Positions 8,727 through 17,863 of a DNA stretch of 64,000 bases are shown here, in pieces; position 1 is the stretch's first letter; each line of letters begins with the position of its first letter. Made by a program: the position numbers and the translations under genes. Location: contig VXZQ01000002.1 of the NCBI GenBank assembly GCA_009845425.1, positions 162,164-226,163 of the forward strand. Reading direction: 5' to 3'. The DNA is from Holophagales bacterium. GTDB taxonomy: Bacteria > Acidobacteriota > Thermoanaerobaculia > Multivoradales > Multivoraceae. The notes under the pieces were generated by a model that was not told the origin of the DNA, searched no databases, and saw only the letters and a list, made by a program, of their open reading frames with translations.

Positions 8727-9663
8727 CGTCGCCCTCCATCGCCTGGAGGAAGATGTCCTCCAGCGAAGTGCGCTTGTAGTCCAGGCGGCGAATCGTCACG
8801 TCCTGCTCGATCGCCGACGCGTAGATGTGGCGCACCTCGACGCCCGGCGGCAGCACGGCCTTGATCCGGCGGCGGTTGACCACGGCTACCTCGCAGCCGA
8901 GCCCCTCGATCGCGGCCCGGAAGCTGCTTCCCGCCCCCTCGCGTTCGGCGGCGAGGTCGAGCTCGAGGAACCGGCGGTTGGCGCGGCGCTCCTCGGCCAG
9001 GTTGCAGTAGGTAGCGATCCTGCCCCGGTTCAGGACCAGCACTTCCTCGCAGCACTCCTCAACGTCCCGGAGCAGGTGCGACGATACGACGATCCGCGCG
9101 TTGCCCGAGTCCCGGATCTCCCGGATCAGCCGCAGCATGCGCAGGCGAGCCGGCGGGTCGAGACCGTTCGTCGGTTCGTCCAGGAAGAGCAGGCTGGGAC
9201 CGTGGGCGATCGCCTGCGCCAGCTTGAGCAACTGCTTCATGCCCAGCGAATAGGTCTCCACGTTGCGGTAGCGCGCCTCGCCCAGGCCGACGTAGAAGAA
9301 CACCTCGTGCGCGCGCTCGAGGGCGGCCTCGGGCGGCAGCCCGGAGACCTCCGCCATCAGCCGCACGAAGCGGACGCCGGAGATGCCGGCTATGAAGGCG
9401 TCCCGCTCCGGCATGTAGCCGACCCGGCGCCGCAGTTCCCGGCCCTGGGCCGTGATGTCCATGCCGAACAGGCGGGCCGTGCCGGCAGTCGGCCGGTAGA
9501 AGCCGAGCAGGGTGTTCAGCAGCGTCGTCTTGCCGGCGCCGTTGGGTCCCAGAAGGCCGATCGCGCGGCCGGAGAAGGCGCCGCGCAGGTCGTCCAGCAC
9601 CTGGTGCCGGCCGAATCGAACCCCGAGACCGTCGAGGTCGATGACCGGCGCCTCCTCACTCAT
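8713..9663 (-). CDS. ABC transporter ATP-binding protein (pair 1)
   Basis: A 316-residue ABC ATPase: Walker A GPNGAGKT (about 39-46), [13 protein letters not shown] around the Q-loop, signature YSLGMKQ, Walker [16 protein letters not shown]-loop [10 protein letters not shown]. The C-terminal third is a separate domain ending in [17 protein letters not shown], typical of exporter ATPases. ATG 9663 overlaps the anti-sigma gene stop as ATGA, so it is translationally coupled to that gene and linked in regulation to the sigma/anti-sigma pair. Confidence 0.93.
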   Translation of the reverse strand: MSEEAPVIDLDGLGVRFGRHQVLDDLRGAFSGRAIGLLGPNGAGKTTLLNTLLGFYRPTAGTARLFGMDITAQGRELRRRVGYMPERDAFIAGISGVRFVRLMAEVSGLPPEAALERAHEVFFYVGLGEARYRNVETYSLGMKQLLKLAQAIAHGPSLLFLDEPTNGLDPPARLRMLRLIREIRDSGNARIVVSSHLLRDVEECCEEVLVLNRGRIATYCNLAEERRANRRFLELDLAAEREGAGSSFRAAIEGLGCEVAVVNRRRIKAVLPPGVEVRHIYASAIEQDVTIRRLDYKRTSLEDIFLQAMEGDDGRL

Positions 9664-12515
9664 CCGGCGGCGGGCCTTAGGTCTCGTCCATTGGGTGCGC
9701 CGGCCGCCAGGCCGGCGACGGCATCGACATCGGTACCAGTCTCCGCCTCCGGTTCCGGCTCCGCCGCGTCGTCGATCGCATCCAGGCCCTGAAGAAGATT
9801 GGGGAGTCCCAGCAGCGGACCAAGCCCGGTGAAGGCCAGCAGACTCGGACCGCTGGACGTCACGACGATCTCGCTGCGGCCCGCGTACACCGTGTAGAGA
9901 GACGGGCCCTGGCTGGTAATCGACTCCTCGATCGCCTGGACGACGGCCTGCTGCTCGTCACCCACGACCTCCGTCGGCAGCAGGTCGAAGAGTTCCCCGG
10001 CCGCCTCGGCGAGACGGTTGTAGACCATCGCGGAGAAGTCCGCGTAGCCGTTCTCGGGCAGCAGATCCAGGAACTGCTGGCTCGAGGTCAGCGACGCGTC
10101 ACTGCCGCGGTACCGGATCGCTGTGTCGATCGTTGCCACGCTGGAGGCACTCACCATGTACCCATCAAAGTACGTGTAGAAGATCTCGGGAGTTTCCACC
10201 AGGCTCTCGAGGACTCCCTCCAGGGAGTCCTCATCGTCGCCGGCGTCCGCCTCCTCGCCGCCGCCGTCCGCGTCGTCGATCGCGACCGCCAGACGGTAGA
10301 CCGTGCGACCGCCCGACTCCTGCTCCTCAAGCGTGGCCGCCGCACCCACGCCCTCGGCCGCAAGCCGGTCGTTCGTCTTCTCGATCAGAGTCTCGATGGA
10401 ACTCTGCAGACTCTCCGCATTGTAGACGGACGCCACCGCCTTCCACGTCGGCGAGGGCAGCACCGGACCGTCGATGCCGGCTGCATACTCGCCACCCAGG
10501 TGCTCCAGGAAGTCCGTGCGAATCGACATGCCCAGCTCGCTCTCGATCTCGGCCGGCGGCCCGTCCATCTCCCCGCCCAGCCCGCCGAGAAACGCCAGGA
10601 ACTCGTCGTAGATCGTCAGCGGATCCTCGATCACGCCGGCGGCGACGAACGACGCGTCGGGAGAGAAGAAGTCGAGGGCGCCGTTGGTGCCCGGCTCCGA
10701 CAGCCAGGAGACCATCCCGGACCGCTCGCCGTCGAAGCTCAGGGTCGCGGTGACGTTCGCCCGCTCGCCGTCCTGGGTCCGGGAAGCGACGAGATCCTCG
10801 ACGTGATCGAGCCCGCTGAACGCGAAGCCGTTCGCGTCCGGGTCATCGCCGTCCGCATCCTCGCCGTCCGCCAGTTCAGCCACGACCGCGGCCAGCTCGA
10901 CAGCGGCCAGCAGCTCCGCGCCGGCGGCGTAACGCTCCGCGAGCCGGCCATGCAGCCGCGAGCCGACGAACGGGTTGGCAGCGCCGTCCCGGTTCGCCGC
11001 CACCGTGCGAAGCGCGGCGAGGGAGGGCGAGGCCGCGGCGAGGTCGTCGGCGATCCAGACCAGGAACTCGCCGTCCGACTCTTCCGCCGCATCGAGATCC
11101 TCGACGATGACCGGCGAGCCCTCCTCGCCCATCGCATCGCCCAACGCCTCCAGGTGTTCCTCGAGGGCCTCGCGCAGGGCCGCGGCGTCCTCGACTTCCG
11201 TGACCATCAGAGGGCGGGCCGTGTTGTCGGCGATGCCGCCGGCGAGCGCCACCACCGTCTCGTCGCCCATCGTGTCGCCGAGCTCGCCCAGCAACCCGAT
11301 CACCTCGTCGATCGTCCCGACCGCGCCGGAGGCCTCGAACTCGGTCCACCATTCGGCGAACAGGTCGCTCTTCTCCGCTCGCGACCGCACGAGTGCGAAC
11401 AGATCGCTCAACGTCGCCGGGGCGTTCGGCATCGCCAGGTAGATCTTCGTGTCGGCCGGCATCAGGTCGAGCAGCCGGGTCGAGTGGCGCGCCGGCGTCG
11501 CCTCCATCAACTGGTTCAGTTCGCTCCGCAGCGACTTGAACTCCTCGAGCAGGGCGAGGTAACGGTCCGCGTCCTGGCTCCAGCCGACTTCCTCCTGCAG
11601 CGTCATCGCCACCAGGGTCGGGCGGCTGCGGAACTGATCGCCCGCGAGCAGGCTGTGGCGCTGGCGGCCCTTCTCGACCTCGACCTCGCCCTCGATCACC
11701 GATACCCGCGACCCCTTGACGCCGTGCGTGACGGCGAAGATCGTGCCCTTGACCGCCACCAGCATCTCCTCGGTCGACACGATCAGCGAACCGTCCTCCT
11801 GCTGAGCGGCCTGGACGATCACACTGCCGCGGTCGACGCGCACGCGATGGCCGCTGCGCCGGGCATCGACGCGGAACGTCGTGAGTCCCGCGGCCTCGAC
11901 CCGGGAACCGTCCGCGAGCTCGAGCACCGCGCGGCTGCCTGCGCCGGTGCGGATGCGGTCGCCGCCATCAACCGCGTCGCCGGGGCCGAGCGGCACGAGA
12001 TCGGCGCCGCGGTCGTCACCGGCCACGAACATCCGGCCATCGACACTCTGGACCTGCACGATGCCGTCCTGGGGCGGCAGCAGCACGCGCTGGCTGAGCC
12101 AGACGCCCGCCACGGCGACGCCGACCATTGCCGCGGCGGCCGCGTAGTAGCGGCCGACCCGCGCCGGCGCTGCGGGTCCGGCAGCATCGGACACCGCGCG
12201 GCCGGCCCGCACCGCCTGCAGATGCTTGCGGCAGGGGATGCACTCGCGCGCGTGGTCCTCCACCAGAAGGCGCTGCGCCTCCGGCAGCGTGCCCGCGACC
12301 AGGGCCGGCATCCGCGCCTGGTAGTCGGCGCAGGAGGTCAGCGTCGAGTTCGCGTCGATACTGGCTTCGAGCGTCTCGGTCCCGACGGCCGCGGCGGCCA
12401 GGGCCTGTCGCACGCGCTCGGCCGCGGCGGCCTCAACGTCGGCGGCCGGCCGCTCCGCGGCGATCGCCCGCGCGGTTTCGATCAGAGTCCGGTTCATCTT
12501 GTTGCGGTCGCTCAT
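9660..12515 (-). CDS. Anti-sigma-like protein: zinc finger, membrane helix, FecR domain, DUF3352-like C-terminus
   Basis: A 951-residue single-pass membrane protein. Residues 62-95 hold a ZAS-type motif C-x25-H-x3-C-x2-C (C62, H88, C92, C95), the signature of zinc-binding anti-sigma factors. One helix follows (about 123-141), then a FecR-like domain in the periplasm ([23 protein letters not shown]..., [12 protein letters not shown]..., [10 protein letters not shown]; about 150-295), a short coiled segment, and about 600 acidic residues beginning [14 protein letters not shown], which resembles DUF3352. ATG 12515 overlaps the sigma gene stop (ATGA). It most likely holds the ECF sigma at the membrane and senses an envelope signal. 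The C-terminus reads through a palindromic repeat (9692-9716). Confidence 0.85.
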   Translation of the reverse strand: MSDRNKMNRTLIETARAIAAERPAADVEAAAAERVRQALAAAAVGTETLEASIDANSTLTSCADYQARMPALVAGTLPEAQRLLVEDHARECIPCRKHLQAVRAGRAVSDAAGPAAPARVGRYYAAAAAMVGVAVAGVWLSQRVLLPPQDGIVQVQSVDGRMFVAGDDRGADLVPLGPGDAVDGGDRIRTGAGSRAVLELADGSRVEAAGLTTFRVDARRSGHRVRVDRGSVIVQAAQQEDGSLIVSTEEMLVAVKGTIFAVTHGVKGSRVSVIEGEVEVEKGRQRHSLLAGDQFRSRPTLVAMTLQEEVGWSQDADRYLALLEEFKSLRSELNQLMEATPARHSTRLLDLMPADTKIYLAMPNAPATLSDLFALVRSRAEKSDLFAEWWTEFEASGAVGTIDEVIGLLGELGDTMGDETVVALAGGIADNTARPLMVTEVEDAAALREALEEHLEALGDAMGEEGSPVIVEDLDAAEESDGEFLVWIADDLAAASPSLAALRTVAANRDGAANPFVGSRLHGRLAERYAAGAELLAAVELAAVVAELADGEDADGDDPDANGFAFSGLDHVEDLVASRTQDGERANVTATLSFDGERSGMVSWLSEPGTNGALDFFSPDASFVAAGVIEDPLTIYDEFLAFLGGLGGEMDGPPAEIESELGMSIRTDFLEHLGGEYAAGIDGPVLPSPTWKAVASVYNAESLQSSIETLIEKTNDRLAAEGVGAAATLEEQESGGRTVYRLAVAIDDADGGGEEADAGDDEDSLEGVLESLVETPEIFYTYFDGYMVSASSVATIDTAIRYRGSDASLTSSQQFLDLLPENGYADFSAMVYNRLAEAAGELFDLLPTEVVGDEQQAVVQAIEESITSQGPSLYTVYAGRSEIVVTSSGPSLLAFTGLGPLLGLPNLLQGLDAIDDAAEPEPEAETGTDVDAVAGLAAGAPNGRDLRPAAG
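9692..9716. repeat. Palindromic element inside the 3' end of the anti-sigma gene
   Basis: The sequence GGGTGCGCCGGCC-GCCA-GGCCGGCG is a 7-bp stem with a 4-nt loop plus the GGGTGCGCC tail. It is the inverse complement of the GGCCGGCGCACCC element found elsewhere in the window. Here it is translated as part of the last 20 residues ([12 protein letters not shown]), so it has probably extended or replaced the original C-terminus. Confidence 0.6.
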
Positions 12516-13135
12516 TGCGGCACCCTCCGCGTCTCTTCCTGGTCTTTTCGGTCGTCCTGGTCTTCCTCCGCGAGTGCCGCGCCCAGGCGCTTGCGCAGCC
12601 GGTGCAGCGTCACCGCCACGGTCATGCGCGACGTACCCAGCATCGGCCCGATCTCCGAGTTCCGGTAGCCCTCGAAGTAACGCAGCACGAACATCTCGGC
12701 CGCGCGCGGGTTCACGTTGGCCAGCTCCCGCCGCAGCCGGTCGCGGAGTTCCAGCGAGGCGAAGCGCCGCGCCGGATCGCTCTCCACGGCGGAAGAGGGT
12801 CCCACTTCCTCGAGGACCTGCTGGTCCAGCGCCACGAGGCGCGAGCGTTTGCGTGAACGGAGCAGGTCGAGCGAGGCGTTGATCGCCGCCCGCCGCAGGT
12901 AGCCGCCGGCCTTCGCGGTGTCGAGCGACTCCGGCGGCCGGTTGAGCAGCCGCAGGAAGATCGTCTGCAGCACGTCCTCCGCGTCAGACGCGTTGCCCGT
13001 GACGCGGTAGGCCGTGTGGAAGATCAGCCGGTGGTGCTCCTCGAAGAGCCCCTGCAGCCCGTCCACGGCGGAGTCCGGCGTGGCGGGAGGCACTGCGGGC
13101 GGCCCTTCGGTCATCGAAACGCTTGCAATCGTCAA
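12512..13135 (-). CDS. ECF-type RNA polymerase sigma factor
   Basis: A 207-residue sigma-70-family protein. Region 2 is at about 27-95 (LFEEHHRLIFHTAYRVTGNASDAEDVLQTIFLRLL) and region 4 with its helix-turn-helix at about 130-185 (LANVNPRAAEMFVLRYFEGYRNSEIGPMLGTSRMTVAVTLHRLRKRL). TTG 13135 is preferred because AAGGAG lies 7 nt upstream, while ATG 13114 has no Shine-Dalgarno. Head of a six-gene operon with a zinc-finger anti-sigma and two ABC exporter pairs, so the regulon probably includes its own operon. Confidence 0.9.
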   Translation of the reverse strand: MTIASVSMTEGPPAVPPATPDSAVDGLQGLFEEHHRLIFHTAYRVTGNASDAEDVLQTIFLRLLNRPPESLDTAKAGGYLRRAAINASLDLLRSRKRSRLVALDQQVLEEVGPSSAVESDPARRFASLELRDRLRRELANVNPRAAEMFVLRYFEGYRNSEIGPMLGTSRMTVAVTLHRLRKRLGAALAEEDQDDRKDQEETRRVPQ

Positions 13136-13245
13136 ACGGCGCTCCTTGGCTCCGGGCGCACAGGCTCGACGCCGGCGCCCGGGGTGGGTTCAGTGGTGAA
13201 GACGCCGCAAAGGACGATTGTTTAGCAGACCGGCTTCCCTCCTTC

Positions 13246-14187
13246 TCACTCAGGTTCCCCCACCACCGTCGCGAGGAGCACGGTCGCCGCCGCAATGACC
13301 CCACCCCCCAGCCAGGTGAGCAGATGCGGCTGCTCCCCGTGAAACCACATCGCCCAGAACGGAGTGAGCGCGGGCTCCAGCAACAGCAGGAGAGCAAGGA
13401 CGGGGGCGTGCAGAACGCGGGCGGCACGCGTCACGAACACGTACGCGAGAGCAACCTGAAACAGCCCGAGATAGGCCACGATGACGAGGTCACCCGGTTC
13501 TACAGCGCCGAACGGGAACATCGCCGGCAGACACGCGAGGCAGACGATCACGTTGCCGCACGCCGCAGCCGCTATCCCGGGTGCAGAGGCACTTCTTCCC
13601 TCGGGCCGCGGCCGGCCGGCTGCGCGCAGCCCCATCAGGGTCAGGCCGTACGCCAGTCCGCAGAACACGGCCAGAACGTTGCCGGTGCGGGGATCGGGCG
13701 CGGACGCAGCCGCGTCGGCGCCGCCATAGAGAGCCATCACCAGGCCCGCGCCGAACAGCGGTACGAACAGAAGCTGGCGCCCGCTCGGTCGCTCCCGCAG
13801 CAGGAGAGGCGAGAGCAGCAGGACGAACAGCGGCGCCGTCGACTGCAGGAAGATCGTCTCGGCCGCCGTCGTCCGCTTGGCCGCGTGGACGAACAGCACG
13901 AGGGTCAGGCAGTAGCTGCAACCGGTCCCCAGCGTGAGAAGAAGGGCCCGGCGCCGCGACGAGTCGCGCCACCACGCCGCCGTACCCAACGGACTCGACT
14001 GACCCGCAGCGCCAGTCCACCTCCGCGCCGCGGGAATCGCGACCAGCAACACCGCGGCCGCGATCAGGGAGCGTGTCCCGGCGACCTGCCAGGCGTCGAG
14101 TTCCGTCGCCTTGACGGCCGCGCCGCCGGTCGAGAAGAGGATGCCGGCGACCACCGCCTGGAGCGCCGCGGACGAGCGGGACGTCAT
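13246..14187 (-). CDS. EamA/DMT-family transporter
   Basis: A 313-residue protein with about ten hydrophobic helices in two EamA repeats (roughly 8-135 and 165-305). Characteristic stretches are ILFSTGGAAVKATELDAWQVAGTRSLIAA at the start, AAETIFLQSTAPLFVLLLSPLLLRERPS closing repeat one, and HAPVLALLLLLEPALTPFWAMWFHGEQP closing repeat two. EamA proteins export metabolites such as amino acids or import nucleotide-linked compounds; specificity cannot be read here. It is divergent from the VWA pair. Confidence 0.9.
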   Translation of the reverse strand: MTSRSSAALQAVVAGILFSTGGAAVKATELDAWQVAGTRSLIAAAVLLVAIPAARRWTGAAGQSSPLGTAAWWRDSSRRRALLLTLGTGCSYCLTLVLFVHAAKRTTAAETIFLQSTAPLFVLLLSPLLLRERPSGRQLLFVPLFGAGLVMALYGGADAAASAPDPRTGNVLAVFCGLAYGLTLMGLRAAGRPRPEGRSASAPGIAAAACGNVIVCLACLPAMFPFGAVEPGDLVIVAYLGLFQVALAYVFVTRAARVLHAPVLALLLLLEPALTPFWAMWFHGEQPHLLTWLGGGVIAAATVLLATVVGEPE

Positions 14188-14352
14188 CGGAATGGCCTCT
14201 GCAACAGGCCTGTATGGTAGTGGGCAGAGGATCTGCTCGCAGTCCGCCGACGGCGCTCCCGGCCGGTGCCGAGGTCCATTCCCGGCACGGAAGTTGCTTC
14301 ACTACGCGTCAGGATCGACCAACGAAGCTCCAGGTGGAGCATGGGAGGCAGC

Positions 14353-16110
14353 ATGGTGACCCGATCTGAGCGCAATCCGCGATCGGCGCCGACCCTGGCG
14401 TCGTTGCTGTGCCTCACCCTGGCAGGGGCACTGCAAGCTCAGCCCAACCAGCCGTTCGTCGACTCCGTCGACGTCCAGGTTGTCGAGGTCGACGTTGTCG
14501 TCACCGACAGGAAGGGGCGCCCGGTCAAGGGACTGGCACGCAAGGACTTCGAGCTCTACGTGGACGGTCAACCGGTCGAGATCGCGAACTTCTACGAGTC
14601 GGCGATCTTCGTGGAGGAGCAGACCGCACGCCGCAAGAAGGAACGCCCTGCCGTCCGCAACGAAGAGACATCGGACGCCGCGGATGAAGGCCCGCTGACC
14701 GTCGTCTTCTACCTCGATGATCCCAACATCTTCCCGTCCCACCGCACCCGCCTGCTGCGGCGCCTGGAGAACGCGGTTGAACCGTGGCGTTCGATGGACG
14801 CGAGCTTCATGCTCGCGCGGTTCGTCAACCGGCTCGAGGTTCTCGTGCCGCCGACTCCCGACCTGAACGCGATCCTCGAAGGCGCCGCGACCGTGCCCAA
14901 GGGATCGCCACGCGCGATCCAGAACGGCGAAGGCGCCCGCCGCTTCGCGATCAGGAGCCTGATCGACAGCTACGAATTCTGCCGACAGGCACCGTACTGC
15001 CGCCCCTGCGAGGACAACTGGGGCGAACTCCTGTCGCTGGCACGCCAGTACGCGGACAACCAGGCGACGAACACGGCCATCGCCGCCGACGGCCTAGCGG
15101 ATCTCGTCACGACGCTCGCCGGCGTACCCGGCAAGAAGACAGTCGTCTACATGACCAACGGCCTGCCCCAAAGACCCGGGATCTCCGTCCTCGACTACCT
15201 CGGGAACGAACTCTGCAGAGACGAGCGCCCCAGCGCGCCCTCGGAGACCATGGCGGAGATCGTGCAGTACGACGAAAGCCGCCGCTTCAACCGCATCTCG
15301 GCTCACGCCAACGCGAATCGCGTCACGTTCTACGGCCTGGATGCCGGCGGAGTGCGAAGCGCAAACACCGACATCTCTCTCGACAATCCCCGACTGGCGC
15401 CGAGTTTCCACAACGTCAGCCTCATGGCAATGAACGCGCAGAGCGGGCTCCACCTCCTGGCCCATGAAACCGGCGGCAAGGCCCTGATCAACGCGAACGA
15501 CCTGTCGATCCTCCTCGACGACATGACCGATCAGCTCTCCGCCTCGTACTCCCTCGGTTTCGTTCCCGAGCAACACGACCTGGGCCAGGTGCGGCAGATC
15601 TCCGTCCAACTCGCCCCCGGTGCCGACAAGGGACGCAGAATCGCGTACCGCCGCACCTACCGGGACAAGTCACTGGACGAGCGGCTCGCCGAACGGCTCC
15701 TCTCCGTCGCGTACCTCGGCAACCCCGAGAATCCGCTCGAAGCGGTCGTCGACTTCGGCGACACGAAGCTGCTGGAGAAGAAGATCCACGAGTTGACCGT
15801 AGGCATCAGCGTGCCCGCGGAGTCCGTCCTGAGCCTGCCCGGCAAGGACGGCGCGTCGCCGAACGCGAGCGCCCAGCTCCGCCTCTGGCTGGTCGCCGTC
15901 GAGGACCGGAACGGCGCGCGGACCACCGTTCGGCAGAAGGCGATCACCGTCGGCGGCGCGGCGGGCGTCGCGGCCGAAAACGGCAGCTACCGCGTCGAGG
16001 TCGCGATGAACCTGCCCGAAGGGGACTATCAGGTCGCAGTGGGAATCCGGGACGAAACGACGGGGTTAACGTCCCTGATTCGCGAACCAGTATCCGTGCC
16101 GCCGAAGTAG
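14353..16110 (+). CDS. Secreted VWA-like protein of the acidobacterial type, copy 1
   Basis: A 585-residue protein. ATG 14353 is chosen for the GGAGG 4 nt upstream; ATG 14341 and earlier in-frame starts are possible. Signal peptide LASLLCLTLAGALQA-QPNQ. A conserved opening (VQVVEVDVVVTDRKGRPVKGLARKDFELYVDGQPVEIANFYE) leads to the VWA-like core: VVFYLDDPNIFPSHRTRLL at the MIDAS position (a degenerate DDPN instead of DxSxS), ADLVTTLAGVPGKKTVVYMTNGLPQRPG, and VTFYGLDAGGVRSAN. It resembles the VWFA-related family (TIGR03436) expanded in Acidobacteriota. Probably periplasmic or surface-exposed; role unknown. A close paralogue follows 24 bp downstream. Confidence 0.85.
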   Translation: MVTRSERNPRSAPTLASLLCLTLAGALQAQPNQPFVDSVDVQVVEVDVVVTDRKGRPVKGLARKDFELYVDGQPVEIANFYESAIFVEEQTARRKKERPAVRNEETSDAADEGPLTVVFYLDDPNIFPSHRTRLLRRLENAVEPWRSMDASFMLARFVNRLEVLVPPTPDLNAILEGAATVPKGSPRAIQNGEGARRFAIRSLIDSYEFCRQAPYCRPCEDNWGELLSLARQYADNQATNTAIAADGLADLVTTLAGVPGKKTVVYMTNGLPQRPGISVLDYLGNELCRDERPSAPSETMAEIVQYDESRRFNRISAHANANRVTFYGLDAGGVRSANTDISLDNPRLAPSFHNVSLMAMNAQSGLHLLAHETGGKALINANDLSILLDDMTDQLSASYSLGFVPEQHDLGQVRQISVQLAPGADKGRRIAYRRTYRDKSLDERLAERLLSVAYLGNPENPLEAVVDFGDTKLLEKKIHELTVGISVPAESVLSLPGKDGASPNASAQLRLWLVAVEDRNGARTTVRQKAITVGGAAGVAAENGSYRVEVAMNLPEGDYQVAVGIRDETTGLTSLIREPVSVPPK

Positions 16111-16134
16111 GCGGCCGCCGAGGGAGGCCAGACG

Positions 16135-17856
16135 TTGCAGCAGAACGCACTCGCGCGCATGAAGAACCACTTTCAATCCACCACGACCGCGACGCTGCTT
16201 GTGCTCGCCAGCGCCGCCGCTGTTCAGGCCCAGCCGAGCGAGACCTTCATCGACACTCTCGACGTGCAGGTCGTCGAAGTCGATGTCGTGGTCACGGACC
16301 GGAACAGCCGCCCGGTCAGGGGTTTGACCCGTGACGACTTCGAGCTCTACGTGGACGGCGAACCGGTCGAGATCACGAACTTCTTCGAGTCGGAGATCCT
16401 GGGCCAAGCGGCCGAGCCAGCGGACCGGACCGCCACGCCGATCGCCGATGCCGAGCCGTCCGAAGCCGAGGCCGCGGCCGATCCCGCCTCGCTCACGGTC
16501 GTCCTCTACATGGACGACGCGAACCTCTTTCCGCCCTACCGCTCGCGGCTGCTCCGGCGCCTGGAGAAGGCGGTCGAGTCGTGGCGGTCCCTGAACGCGC
16601 GGTTCATGTTCGCGCGGTTCGTCAACCGGCTGGAAGTCGTCGTGCCGCCGACCCGGGATCTCGACGCGATCCTCAAGGCCGCGGCCAAGCGCCCCAAGGG
16701 ACTGGCCCGCGCCGTGCGGAACCAGCGGTCCCGGCAGTTCACGCTGGAGGACATCAACGTGAACAGCCGGGGGTGTCAGAACACCGGCCAACTCGTGGCG
16801 CTCGCCGAGACGTACGCGGTCGAGCAGGCGAATCGCGCCGCGATCGCGGCCGACGGGCTCGCCGATCTGACCAGCACGCTGGCCGGTATCCCTGGGCGGA
16901 AGGCGATCGTCTACATGAGCGACGGACTGCCGCAGCAGCCCGGGCTCTCGGCCTTCGACTACATCGCCCAGGACCTCTGCCCGAACGACCCGCGCATCGT
17001 CCCCGAGACGAACGCGGCCGCTCAGCGCCACGACGAAACACGCCGCTTCCAGCAGCTCACGGCGCACGCCAACGCGAACCGCGTCACTCTCTTCACGCTG
17101 GACGCCGGCGGCATTCGCACCGGACTCAGCCAGTCGATGTCGTTCGATGGAAGGGCGCCGTCGTACCAGAACGACCGGCTGCACTGGACGAACATCCAGG
17201 GCGGCCTGCAGCAGCTCGCGTCTGAAACCGGCGGCAAGGCGCTTCTCAACTCGAACGACCTGGCCGACCTGCTCGACGACGTGACCGAGCAGCTCGCCTC
17301 CACCTACTCCCTGGGCTTCTCCCCGGACGAGCGAAGGTCGGGCGAAGTCCGGCGCCTGAAGGTCGAACTCGCACCCAACGTCGCTCAGGGCCGCAGCGTG
17401 GAGTACCGGCGGTCCTACCGGGACAAGACCCAGGACGAGCAACTCGCCGAACGACTGATCTCCGCGGCCTACCTCGGCAGCACCCCGAATCCGCTCGGCG
17501 TCGCGGTCGACCTGGGCGCGACGACCCCGCGGGAGAAGAAGGTGCACCGGCAACCGGTCAGCATCGTCGTACCCGAAGAGGCGGTCCTGCTGGTGCCGGG
17601 CGCCGGCGGATCGAGCGGTCGGCTCCGGCTTCTACTCCTCGCGGTCGACGAGGAAAGACGCGGCCGCACGCCGGTGCGCCAGATGACGGTGCCGGTGGGG
17701 CCTGCCGGCGACGTCCAGACCACGGAGGGCGCCTTCCGCTTCGAGGTTTCGGTGAGTCTGGGCGAGGGCGACTACCAGGTCGTCGTCGGCGTCCGGGATG
17801 AGACGACGGGAGAGATGTCCCTGGTCCGCGACGCGACGAAGGTGCCGTCGCGGTAA
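16135..17856 (+). CDS. Secreted VWA-like protein of the acidobacterial type, copy 2
   Basis: A 573-residue tandem paralogue of the preceding gene, co-linear along its whole length (VQVVEVDVVVTDRNSRPVRGLTRDDFELYVDGEPVEI; VVLYMDDANLFPPYRSRLL; LTSTLAGIPGRKAIVYMSDGLPQQPG; VTLFTLDAGGIRTG; TYSLGFSPDE). TTG 16135 has GGGAGG 7 nt upstream; ATG 16159 also gives a good signal peptide (MKNHFQSTTTATLLVLASAAAVQA-Q) but lacks a ribosome site. The middle segment containing FCRQAPYCRPCEDNW in copy 1 is shortened and keeps only one Cys here. Probably co-transcribed with copy 1. Confidence 0.85.
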   Translation: MQQNALARMKNHFQSTTTATLLVLASAAAVQAQPSETFIDTLDVQVVEVDVVVTDRNSRPVRGLTRDDFELYVDGEPVEITNFFESEILGQAAEPADRTATPIADAEPSEAEAAADPASLTVVLYMDDANLFPPYRSRLLRRLEKAVESWRSLNARFMFARFVNRLEVVVPPTRDLDAILKAAAKRPKGLARAVRNQRSRQFTLEDINVNSRGCQNTGQLVALAETYAVEQANRAAIAADGLADLTSTLAGIPGRKAIVYMSDGLPQQPGLSAFDYIAQDLCPNDPRIVPETNAAAQRHDETRRFQQLTAHANANRVTLFTLDAGGIRTGLSQSMSFDGRAPSYQNDRLHWTNIQGGLQQLASETGGKALLNSNDLADLLDDVTEQLASTYSLGFSPDERRSGEVRRLKVELAPNVAQGRSVEYRRSYRDKTQDEQLAERLISAAYLGSTPNPLGVAVDLGATTPREKKVHRQPVSIVVPEEAVLLVPGAGGSSGRLRLLLLAVDEERRGRTPVRQMTVPVGPAGDVQTTEGAFRFEVSVSLGEGDYQVVVGVRDETTGEMSLVRDATKVPSR

Positions 17857-17863
17857 CGCGCGG

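Noticed and set aside
13114..13116. ATG 13114 as the sigma-factor start
   Set aside because: It lacks a Shine-Dalgarno, while TTG 13135 has AAGGAG at 7 nt; kept only as an alternative.
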